DNA from: Mikania micrantha
Lineage: Eukaryota; Streptophyta; Magnoliopsida; Asterales; Asteraceae
Direction: 5' to 3'
Length of the DNA: 64,000 nucleotides
Assembly (NCBI GenBank): GCA_009363875.1
Contig: CM018690.1
Span: forward strand, 790,288 to 854,287
Shown here: one piece after another, positions 52,578-63,236 of the stretch
Numbering within the stretch: position 1 is the stretch's first letter
How the letters are laid out: every line of letters starts with the position of its first letter
Notes under the pieces: model-generated
The model's database searches: none
Told to the model about the DNA's origin: nothing
Seen by the model: only the letters and a program-made list of their open reading frames with translations
Translations under genes and position numbers: made by a program

Positions 52578-55500
52578 ATGTCCGGAAGAGGAACCAATGC
52601 TCTTCGACTCAAACGCAAGGCCGAAAAGGCACGGATCGACATGATGGTCGAACGGAAATTCAACAAGGTACTCGTAGAGTACGAAGCCAACCGACACGCC
52701 AGTGAGACGAGTGGCTCTAACAACGGATCTCATGGGGGAGCGGCAAAGGGATGTTCGTTTAAAGCCTTCCTGAGCTGTCACCCTCACAAGTTCCAAGGTA
52801 CTGAAGGAGCAGTGGGACTGCTTCGTTGGATCGAGAAGCTGGAGTCAGTTTTCTCCATGGCTGAATGCTCGGATGAGAACCGGGTGAAATACGCCACAGG
52901 AACTCTAGAGGGACCAGCTCTCACCTGGTGGAACACCCATGTCCAGACCCTCGGACTGGAGACTGCAAACTCCATTCCATGGGGGAACTTCACCAGAATG
53001 CTGCATGAGGAATACTGTCCCCGTGACGAGATCCGGAAGCTTGAGGAGGAATTTTGGGTGCACAAGATGGTGGGATCCGAAATCGAGAAATACTGTACTC
53101 GGTTTCATGAACTGTGCAAGCTCTGCCCGGCAATGGTGACGCCGGAGTATAAAAAGATCGAGCAATTCATCAGTGGATTTCCGGAGCAGATACAGAGCAT
53201 GGTAACTGCTTCCGATCACAGCACAATCCAACCATTGATCCGACTTGCCCACAAACTAACTGATCAGGCAGTAGCACAGGGAAGGCTGCCAAAAAGGGGT
53301 GAACATCTGAAACCTCTAGAGCCCAAGAAGAAGTGGGAACCCAACAATAACCGTAATTTCTCACCACAACAGCCAACCCAGCACCGGCCAGCTCCGGCAA
53401 AGGTTTTCACTGCCACCCAACCAAATAATCAGGACAAGGGGGGATATCGGGGCAACAACCCCAAATGCAACAACTGCTCATACCACCATCACGGCCCATG
53501 CCGAAGAGTTCGGTGCACCAACTGTGGCAGGAACGGACACCTGGCCAAGGAATGCCGATCAAACCCCAACCCTAACCCCAACAAGGATAATACATTGAAA
53601 GGATGCTTTACTTGCGGGAAACCGGGGCATATGCGTAGAGATTGTCCGCAAAACAAGAACGCAGGCGGCAACCCAGCAAGGGGGAGGGCATTTGTGATTG
53701 GCTCTGGAGAAGCTAAAGACGATCCACATGTCGTCACCGGTACGTTTCTTTTAAATAATGTCTATGCTAGCATATTATTTGATACCGGTGCCGATAGGAG
53801 TTTTATCTCTAGCGACTTTAGCAAATTACTTAATATGACACCAACACCACTAGACTATAAGTACACCGTAGAGTTAGCAGACGGCAAGCTGATCGAGACA
53901 CAATATATCATCAAGGGATGTGTTCTAACACTAGCGGACCATCAACTAGTGATTGACCTGATGCCGGTAACTCTCGGGAGCTTCGACGTGGTGATTGGAA
54001 TGGATTGGCTATCTGCAAACCACGCTGAGATCGTGTGCAACGAGAAGATTGTGCGAATTGCGTTGCCAAGTGGAGAGCAGATCTCAATCCAGGGAGAACG
54101 GCGCGGGATACCGTTAAACATCATGTCCTGTATGAAGGCAAGCAAATATCTGAAGAAGGGATACACGGCTATCCTAGCCCTTATCACCGAACAGTCAAAG
54201 AAGGAACGGAAGATCGAGGAAATTGAGGTTGTTCATGATTTTCCGGAAGCCTTTCCTGACGATCTACCGGGACTACCATCAGAACGACAAGTGGAGTTCC
54301 AGATAGATTTAACCCCCGGAGCAGCACCAATAGCCAAGGCACCATACCGATTGGCTCCTACTGAAATGCAAGAACTATCTAACCAACTACAAGAGTTGTT
54401 AGATAAAGGATTTATCCGACCGAGCTTCTCACCTTGGGGAGCACCGGTCTTGTTCGTGAAGAAGAAAGACGGTTCATTCCGTATGTGTATAGACTACCGA
54501 GAACTGAACAAAGTAACGATCAAAAATCGATACCCTCTACCACGAATAGACGACCTGTTCGATCAACTACAAGGGTCAAGCTACTATTCGAAGATCGATT
54601 TAAGATCCGGCTACCATCAACTCAGAATACAGGAGGACGACATACCGAAGACAGCCTTCCGAACGCGATACGGACATTACGAGTTTCTAGTTATGCCTTT
54701 TGGATTGACTAACGCACCGGCAGTATTCATGGGTCTCATGAACCGAGTGTGTAAACCGTATCTCGATAAGTTCGTAATCGTGTTTATTGATGACATCTTG
54801 ATCTACTCTAAGACTCAGGAAGAACATGCCGATCACTTGAGACGTGTCTTAGAACTACTGAAGAAGGAACAACTATACGCGAAGTTCTCCAAGTGTGATT
54901 TCTGGATTCGCGAAGTTCAGTTCCTTGGACACGTAGTAAACGAGAAAGGGATACACGTAGACCCAGCCAAGATCGAGGCAATCAAGAATTGGGCAGCACC
55001 TAAGACTCCAACTGAAGTGCGGCAGTTCTTAGGACTGGCCGGGTACTACAGGCGGTTTATCGAAGGATTCTCAAAGATCGCACAATCGTTGACTTCCCTC
55101 ACACACAAGGACAAGAAGTTTGAATGGGGAGAAAAACAAGAAGCTGCTTTCGATCTGTTGAAGCTAAAGTTGTGCAGTGCACCAATCTTATCGCTACCAG
55201 ACGGGTGCGAAGACTTTGTGGTTTATTGCGACGCATCGAAGCAAGGACTCGGTTGTGTATTGATGCAACGCGAGAAAGTTATAGCTTATGCGTCACGACA
55301 ATTGAAAGTGCATGAAAAGAACTACACAACTCACGACTTAGAGTTGGGAGCCGTAGTGTTCGCACTAAAGATCTGGCGACACTATCTGTACGGCACCAAG
55401 TGCACAATATTTACTGATCATAAGAGCCTACAGCACATTTTCGACCAAAAGGAGCTGAACATGAGACAACGCAGATGGGTCAAACTGATAGGTGATTATG

Positions 55501-57015
55501 ATTGTGCAATCAAATATCATCCCGGTAAAGCCAATGTAGTAGCCGACGCACTAAGCCGGAAGGAAACAACCAAACGCGTATGTGCACTACAACTTACCAT
55601 CCACTCCGAGCTACCAAATCAAATTCGGATCGCACAACAAGAAGCGTTGAAAACCGAAAACCTCACTCTCGAAGCCATGAGAGGGATTGACAAACAGATG
55701 AAACAGAAGGATGACGGAGCTTACTACCTAATGGACCGAATTTGGATTCCACGCTACGGGGATTTGAGAGAAGTAGTGATGGATGAAGCTCACAAGAGTC
55801 GATACTCAGTACATCCAGGTTCTGACAAGATGTACCACGATCTAAAGGCAACCTATTGGTGGCCTAACATGAAGTCAGAAATCGCAACGTATGTGAGTAA
55901 GTGTCTGACTTGCTCAAAGGTCAAGGTAGAATACCAGAAGCCTTCGGGATTACTCCAACAGCCGGAAATTCCAGTATGGAAATGGGAGCAGATTTCCATG
56001 GATTTCATCACGAAGCTACCAAAGACAACAAGTGGTTGCGATACCATCTGGGTTATCGTAGACCGACTTACGAAATCGGCACATTTCCTACCAATCAAAG
56101 AAACTGATAAATTGGAAAAGTTAACCCGAATCTACTTGAAGGAAATCGTATCCAGACACGGAGTCCCAACCTCCATAATATCAGACCGAGACAGCCGTTT
56201 CATGGCTTACTTTTGGAAGTCCTTACACAAGGCACTCGGGACGAGGTTGGATATGAGTACCGCTTATCACCCACAAACGGATGGTCAGAGTGAACGAACC
56301 ATCCAGACCTTGGAGGACATGCTTCGAGCATGTGTGATTGACTTTGGTAACAGCTGGGAGACTCACTTACCTTTGGTAGAGTTCTCGTATAATAACAGCT
56401 ACCACACCAGCATTGGAGCTGCACCGTTTGAAGCACTTTATGGGCGTAAATGCAGATCACCACTCTGTACATGAAACAACTGAAAAGATCATGCAGATAC
56501 GCAACAGAATGGCAGCAGCTCGGGATCGACAGAAGAGCTATGCCGATAAGAGGCGCAAACCTTTGGAATTCCAAGTAGGAGACCGCGTACTTCTTAAAGT
56601 CTCGCCTTGGAAGGGAGTGATCCGGTTCGGAAAGCGGGGAAAGCTAAACCCTCGCTATATAGGACCATTCGAGATCACTAAACGGATAGGCCCCGTGGCC
56701 TACGAACTACAGCTACCACAGGAATTGAGTAGCGTACACAATGTGTTCCACGTTTCAAACCTCAAGAAATGCTTATCAGACGAAACGCTCGCGATTCCTT
56801 TGGAGGAAATCCAGGTCGATGAACAACTTCACTTCATTGAGGAACCAGTGGAAATTATGGACCGGGAACTCAAGAAGTTGAAACATAGTAAGATACCCAT
56901 TGTAAAAGTTCGATGGAACTCACGACGAGGACCGGAATACACCTAGGAACGGGAGGATCAGATGAAGAAGAAATACCCTCATCTATTCGCCGAACAAACC
57001 AACACCGGCACGTGA
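52578..57015 (+). pseudogene. E4 Gag-Pol with a small integrase deletion and one nonsense codon
   Basis: Start at 52578 (MSGRGTNALRL). Capsid, zinc knuckles (C-T-N-C-G-R-N-G-H, C-F-T-C-G-K-P-G-H), protease L-F-D-T-G-A-D-R-S-F intact, RT F-I-D-D, RNase H Y-C-D-A-S, integrase with D, D and E present. At 56466-56470, compared with E1, about 44 bp are missing after R-S-P-L-C, so this frame stops at 56472-56474; the GPY/F and chromodomain parts continue in another frame from 56467. A stop at 56944 (TGG to TAG type, in F/Y-T-W-E-R-E) cuts the chromodomain-like tail, whose frame ends at 57015. Given the young LTRs, both lesions are recent. Confidence 0.93.
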
Positions 57016-57019
57016 ACTG

Positions 57020-57056
57020 AAATTTCGGGACGAAATTCAAAATAACTAGGGGATGA
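57020..57056 (+). promoter_or_regulatory. E4 polypurine tract with palindrome
   Basis: AAATTTCGGGACGAAATT (57020-57037), then ACTAGGGGATGA up to the LTR at 57057. The purine tract is shorter than in E1-E3. Confidence 0.85.
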
Positions 57057-59718
57057 TGTGACACCTCGTAAATTCCAGGTCAGCAACTCTATTATTTTAT
57101 TAATAATGTTTATTATTACTTCATACGTGGCACTAGAATAAATGCATTTAGTGTGACACGTGGTACAACAGTCTGAACATACCGATAATTCAGGGAATTA
57201 TCACACAACACTCGCACGTGTCTTGAATAATGAACGTTGGTGAAACGGATCAAAACTGTAGTACAAAACACTGCACTTAGGTTCGAGTAAACCCAATTTA
57301 GCTAGAACGAGGCCTATGCGTTGAGAAACGATGATTGTATTCGAGAAACACGAAAGATTCGGTTCAAAACAATGAAAATGGGCCTATTGGGCTCCTCAGA
57401 GACCCGTCGCGGTACGCGACATCCCACAAGAAGGAGTGTCGCGGTACGCGATGGATGGGCGGGCAATTTGAAATCCCGAAATACGTCGCGTTACGCGGGA
57501 AGTTTCGGAGACCTTCATCGCGGTACGCGAAGAGTCCAACACGCAAAATCTTTTATTAAACCAAGATTAATCATGTCATTAGCCACCCTACCTCTACTTG
57601 GTTAATTCCAGACGCAATCTCCTCGTTTTAAACCCCCAAAACCCACCTGCCAATCCCTCTACAACCCCATAAACACTACTAAGAACCTAGAGGAAGCCAT
57701 TGTTGCAAGCTTGGAGATCTTGGAAGAAGGTTTGAAGCTCCTAATCACCAACACTATCACTTGCTCGACCTCGAGAAGGATTCCAGGAGCTTGTAGGGCT
57801 GTGGGTCGACCATCTTAACACATTCGAAGCTTTAAAAGGTAGATCTATGACCCAATGTAGCCTAAAATCACTTCTAAACCCACATGCAATAGGAAATACC
57901 CACATGCAATCACTACCACTTCACATGCACGAATTTTTCCTTGTTTGGATCTGGGTTTGATGATAATCTTGTGTTATTTGATGATTTAGATTGATTAAAT
58001 GTGTTTCTATGACGATCCACAATGATGTTAACATGTATGTTGATGATTTGGTCACAAATGGGTGTTTCTAGTAACATGCATGTATGATCCATGATGTTTT
58101 GTGTGATCTTCGATATTGAAATGTTATTAGAAATAATATTTGAGATGTTCTACATGATTAGAATGTTTGATTATGTCAAGAATTGGCTATTTGGTGACTA
58201 TTGCTAAAAATAGTAACTTTTTGCTATAAGATTGCTAGAAAGGATGATATTGCTAAATGTTGTGTGTGTTATATGCTTAGTTAAACTTGTCATGATGATA
58301 GTAGACGACTATATAACCTAAATGTTTGAGATGGGTGCATTTGTCAAAAGTTTCTATAAATAGAAACTTTATTTTACAAAATTGTGAATAGGAGCATGCT
58401 AGCCAAGACGTGCATGATTAAATGGCTAATACTGATTAGGATAGTGACGTTTAGATGTTATTAGTTGTTAAACTTGGTGAAATATGCTTGTTTAGGCAAC
58501 TTTCTAAATATAGAAACTTTTACGCGCAAACTATGTTAAACCGGCTATGTGTAATTATGTGCTGTGTGATAACATGCTCATTTAGGGTAAATATACATAT
58601 TAGAATAATCGGAATCTGATCTTATGCACGACTTGCCAAATATGGAAACTTTCCTGTAATAGAAACTTACTATAAATAGTAAGTTTCCTCATAGGAATGA
58701 TTTTGGTATCCGTACACTTCACACGACACTAAACCGCACGATACACGAGCACTTGATCCAGAACCGTCACCAACGGGTCGTTAGGTCAAACACGATCGAT
58801 ACGGTCGAACACGGTCCGGTGAGACCCACATACGCAAACACGAACTCATAACACCTACATGATATAGGTGATTACTAGCCGGCGAGCTACACTACGCTAT
58901 TGAGCAAACGCATTATACAAACTCAGGTGAGTTTACGGCCCCACTTTTACTCTTTAACTGATTTGCTAAACTATTGGGGTGAGAATACTATGCAACTGGT
59001 TAGATGTATGACTGGTATGTTGTAAAACTATTTTCGAGTGTAACTTTCATCGCATAAAGCCCTCACTTATCCTTACCGTCAATTGTATGACAAACGAGTC
59101 GTTATTACGTAGTACTACTGGGTTTGACTAGCCCCACTCGGCAACAACGTTGACTGGAGGTCATAACGAGTGTAATATCGATGTGAATTGCGAGTTCAGC
59201 GATGACTCGCGGAGGCAAACGAGAACAGTCTAGTTTCGGTAAGATGACATGACACACTCACGGATCGTAGATCCAACAACTAAACTTAACTTGCCCAGTA
59301 TATATCTGTTTACTATTTATGTCTGTCTAAACCTGTGAACTCACCAACTTTTTAGTTGACACTTTTCGCATGTATTCTCAGGTAACTAATGGAGCACACG
59401 CTAGGACGCTCACAAGGACACACTAAGGAGTCAAGCTTACATATTGACTTTTGTCCTAGGCTTGCGTGCATGTGTTCTGTTTTGAAAACAATTTAAACAT
59501 TTTTAGTGTCTGTTGCAAACAATTACTTTCCGCTGCAAACTCATGTATTTCTGATGTTTAACACTTTCCGCTGCTTATTGAATGAAACTTGTATTGTTTT
59601 ACAATTTGTGTGAATGTGTAACTCATATAGAGTCGTTCTATATGACCATGAGCTATGATCCTGGCCACGTCACACCCACGTGGACTGACACCACGAGTGG
59701 GAATTTGGGGGTGTGACA
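57057..59718 (+). repeat. E4 3' LTR (2662 bp)
   Basis: Copy of the 5' LTR at offset 8399 with about 19 substitutions and no length change. The splice-like sites and palindromes are kept; the first CGCG palindrome is intact here (57407-57419). Short frames of 60-94 residues recur in both LTRs only through duplication. Confidence 0.95.
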
Positions 59719-59723
59719 CATAC

Positions 59724-59960
59724 GTTTAAACCTAATAATATAAAATCAAACATGTATGTATCTGTTCCTGATTGTCTGAGGTGTTTCTGACTGTTTAAAC
59801 CATGAGGTTTAAATCAGAATTCAAGAAACATCGTGTAATAGTTTATGTTCATCATCAAATGTTAATAGCTTCTAAGTATTTCTCCTAGTATGTACTTGAG
59901 AACTGTATAAGTTACTGTACAGATCACTGTTCCAGTAACGATTCCGGCACAGATGTTACA
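59724..59960 (-). repeat. E5 LTR, outer end (U3 start)
   Basis: Continues the E5 LTR beyond E4 (59719-59723 is the CATAC duplication). On the minus strand it starts TGTAACATCTGTGCCGGAAT, close to the E3 LTR start. Confidence 0.85.
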
Positions 59961-60724
59961 CTAGCAGGTGAAAGCATTCGCAAGTAGCGAGCATATAACC
60001 AGAACTGCTTCATCAGGTGAGTTCATGGCCCCTTTTTACATTTTCTACCTTTGGGGGAGAAAACATTGCATACAACTGTTTTTGAACAACATACACACTT
60101 TTTGGTTAAATTTGTACATGCTAATATCACGTACATGCATATGTGTGGCATTCATCCACAAAACTGATAAGTCCTCATTAAACACACCTCGAACCGTTAA
60201 TAGCGCGTTGCGCTTAGCGTGGTAATTCTGAATAGTACTATTTGGGCCTGACAAGCCCACTGTTGCGCGCCGTATGGCCACCCCGACTGGAGGTCGGAAC
60301 AGTGCAAAATTGACCAAACAACATTGCCATATCTTGCATGGATATGGTGGGAGGCAGCATGTTAGCTTCGGTTGCGAACCCGCATATGGTATAACTCATA
60401 TTGACTGGCTATCAATGAATATTGCATTGTATTGAAATGTAGACCTGCAAAACACTTTCTTTAAACTTTTTGATGTTTACTACTGAATACAAACCTGTGC
60501 TCTCACCAACCTTTGTGTTGACCTTTTACTCGCATGTTTTCTCAGGTAACTAAGGCACACGCCCGAGGAGTTAGGATGCTAGGATGGAGTCCCATGCATC
60601 TACTATAGTGCTTTAGGCTTTTGAGAACAATTATCATTTTGATATGTTATGTATTATTAGACATCTTTAATCGCTTCCGCAAACTTTAAACTTACGTCAT
60701 TTTGAAAACTTATTATCGCTATGA
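59961..60724 (+). repeat. E6 5' LTR fragment with predicted exon and intron
   Basis: Contains ACTAGCAG|G-type acceptor, 49-nt exon 59968-60016, donor CATCAG|GTGAGT (intron from 60017) and acceptor TTTTCTCAG|G ending at 60545. It lacks the LTR 3' end and primer site: it runs from a stretch like E1's CGCTATG straight into the gag start, so a deletion joined LTR and gag. Confidence 0.75.
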
Positions 60725-62903
60725 AGATCATGGCCGGAAGACGCAGAGGACGCAGAAATGCTGGGGGACGTGGAAACATCAGTCTGACACCAGCAGAATT
60801 GAACGCACTCATCAACGAACGTGTTGAAGAGGCACTTGCTGCACGAGAAGCTACCCGTAATCAGGGCCAACTGAACCAAGGTGACGAATTTCATTTCACA
60901 TCCACCTTGCACCATAATCACTCATTTCTAATACAACGCTTTTAACGGATTTTGAAACCAACTTCCTTCCTTGCATATCGCAGGTGCAAACCTCAACCCA
61001 CCTCCATGCACCTTCAAAATGTTTCTGGACTGCAAACCCCACTCATTCAGTGGCACTGAAGGTGCCGTCGGTTATTACGATGGGTAGAAAAGGCGGAATC
61101 GGCCTTTGCTATGAGCAACTGCAGGAACGAAGACAGGGTCAAGTTCGCTACTGGAACACTCGAGGGAGCGGCCCTCACTTGGTGGAATGCCAACGTCCAG
61201 AATCTAGGGTTGGATGCAGCTAACGCCCTACCATGGGATGATTTCAAGAGAATGTTGAACTGCAAATACTGTCCTCGCGGTGAAGTGCAGAAGCTTGAGA
61301 CTGAATTCTGGAACCATAAGATGATTGGTTCAGAGGTCAAGGCATACACTGCTCGATCGTATGAGCTGGTACACCTGTGCCTGGAAATGGTGACCCCACC
61401 TTACAAACACATTGAGAAATACATTGAGGGACTACCACCTCAAATCCAGGGAATGGTACTTTCTGCTGACCCCATCACCATGCAACAAGCCGTGCGACTA
61501 ACCTACAAACTCACCGACTCAGCTGTTGCACAAGGACTTTTACCACCCCGTGGAGCAGTAGCCAAACCTGCAGACAAGAAACGCAAATGGGACAACACCC
61601 TAAGCAAACCATCCACTCTTCAACCACCACCACAACAGCGTAAGTTTGGATCAACCCAAGCCTACACCCCACCTATCCCAACCACCCAAAACCAAGGGGG
61701 CTATGCTGGAAAACACCCTAAATGCCACAAGTTCAATTTCCATCATGCACAGGGACAATGTGGTAACTTTCAATGCCAGCGCTACGGAAAAATGGAACAT
61801 GCAGCTAAAGACTGCAGGGGCGAACTACTGGCCAAAACCCCACAACAGCCACAACCACAGCCACAGGGAGCACCGAAGGGGTGCTATGAATGTGGGAAAC
61901 CTGGGCACTTCAAGAAGGATTGCCCGCACTTGAAAAACAACAACAACAACCAACAGAACAACAACAATGGGAACAATGGCACGAGAGGACGAGCCTTCGT
62001 GATTGGGACAAAGGAGGCCAGAAACGACCCCAACCTTGCCACATGTACGTATCTCCTAAACGATAATTATGCTTCTGTATTGTTTGATATTGGAGCTGAG
62101 AAAAGTTTTATATCTAAGGACTTTAGCGAGATACTTGCCATTACCCCAACAGCCTTAGAGGTTGAGTACACAGTAGAGCTAGCTGATGGCAAATTAATTG
62201 TAACTAAGCACATTCTGAGAGAATGCACCCTAGAGCTAGCAAACCATAAATTTAAGATCGACCTCATGCCAGTTACCCTAGGAAGCTTTGATGTCGTAGT
62301 AGGCATGGATTGGTTGTCTGAAAACCAAGCTGAGATCATTTGCCACGACAAGGTTGTGCGCATACCCCTCCCTAGTGGAGAAACCCTAAACATCAATGGC
62401 GTAAGGAGTGACACTCCTTTGAACATCATCTCGTGCATGAAAGCTCACAAATGCTTACGAAAGGGATACACAGCCATTCTGGCGCTTATCACCGACAAGA
62501 CCGAGGAGGAAAAGAAAATAGAAGACATCCCAGTCGTATGCGACTATCCTGACGTATTCCCTGAGGATCTACCAGGACTTCCACCGCCTTGACAAGTGGA
62601 GTTCCGAATAGACTTTGTGCCGGGAGCAGCGCCTATTGCACGAGCACCATATCGACTTGCACCTTCGGAGACGTAGGAACTGTCCAATCAACTTCAAGAG
62701 TTGCTGGACAAGGGTTTCATTAGACCAAGCTTCTCACCTTGGGGAGCTCCGGTCTTATTTGTAAAGAAGAAGGATGGCACGTTTCGTATGTGCATCGACT
62801 ACCGTGAGTTGAACAAAGTGACAATCAAGAACCGTTACCCCTTACCCCGCATTGACGATTTGTTCGATCAACTGCAAGGATCGAGTTAGTACTCTAAGAT
62901 CGA
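60721..62903 (+). pseudogene. E6 gag-pol pseudogene (gag, protease, start of RT)
   Basis: Gag starts at 60730 (MAGRRRGRRN; an ATG at 60721 is also in frame). The frame stays open to 60943, but the family sequence jumps at 60880 to 60984, with an intron-like GT...AG stretch between (see separate entry). One T seems lost near 61072, shifting the frame; it then stays open to 62592. Zinc knuckles: C-Q-R-Y-G-K-M-E-H has lost a Cys and the Gly; C-Y-E-C-G-K-P-G-H is intact. The protease reads D-I-G instead of D-T-G. Stops at 62590 (CGA to TGA type), 62674 (CAG to TAG type) and 62887 follow, and the RT is cut after S-K-I. Confidence 0.85.
60881..60983 (+). other. Candidate 103-bp spliceosomal intron in E6 gag
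   Basis: CCAAG|GTGACG ... CTTCCTTGCATATCGCAG|GTGC. Joining 60880 to 60984 gives an in-frame Gly codon and brings the N-terminus next to A-N-L-N-P-P-P-C-T-F-K-M-F-L-D-C, which matches E1 gag. The stretch has a pyrimidine-rich 3' end and shifts the frame if kept. E1 and E4 gag have no such insert. Confidence 0.55.
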
Positions 62904-63236
62904 ATAGTACTATTTGGGTGCATACTAGCAAGTGCGTACTAGCAGGTGCTAGCATTCGCAAGTAGCGAGCATATAACCGGAACTGCTTCATCAGGTGAGT
63001 TCACGGCCTTTTTTTACATTTTCTACCTTTGGGGGAGAAAACATTGCATACAACTGTTTTTGAACAACATACACACTTTTTGGTTACATTTGTACATGCT
63101 AATATCACGTACATGCGTATGTGTGGCATTCATCCACAAAACTGATAAGTCCTCATTAAACACACCTCGAACCGTTAATGGCGCGTTGCGCTTAGCGTGG
63201 TAATTCTGAATAGTACTATTTGGGCCTAACAAGCCC
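62903..63236 (+). repeat. E6 second LTR fragment
   Basis: 62903-62918 repeats AATAGTACTATTTGGG, which also occurs at 60231 and 63209. From 62919 the LTR continues TGCATACTAGC... with acceptor ending at 62945, exon 62946-62994 and donor at 62995. Similarity with the first LTR piece ends at AAGCCC (63231-63236), where ndhF begins. Confidence 0.82.

Larger units (their letters stand above)
48658..59718 (+). mobile_element. E4: Ty3/gypsy chromovirus with extra ORF, inserted in the E5 LTR
   Basis: Exact target duplication CATAC (48653-48657 and 59719-59723) and two LTRs of exactly 2662 bp (48658-51319, 57057-59718) with about 19 differences by eye. Internal order: primer site, extra ORF, gag-pol with two lesions, polypurine tract. 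Its extra ORF and the MSGRG-type gag place it nearer to E1 and E6 than to E2, E3 and E5. Confidence 0.96.
43979..59960 (-). mobile_element. E5: gypsy element, gag start and 5' LTR; hosts E2 and E4
   Basis: On the minus strand: LTR from 59960 to 44215 (interrupted by E4), primer site, then the first part of gag, cut at 43979 by E2. The rest is presumably left of E2, outside the window. The LTR start TGTAACATCTGTGCCGG resembles E3; the U3 and the leader arrays resemble E2. It entered the E6 LTR at CTAGC (59961-59965). Confidence 0.88.
59961..63236 (+). mobile_element. E6: decayed Ty3/gypsy fragment
   Basis: LTR piece (59961-60724) fused to gag, then protease and part of RT to about 62902, then a second LTR piece (62903-63236). 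The repeat of CTAGCAGGTG...GTGAGTTCA at 59961 and 62939 shows that the two pieces are from the same LTR family. The 5' side was cut by E5, the 3' side ends at the plastid segment. Several stops and frameshifts make it the most decayed gag-pol here. Confidence 0.85.
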
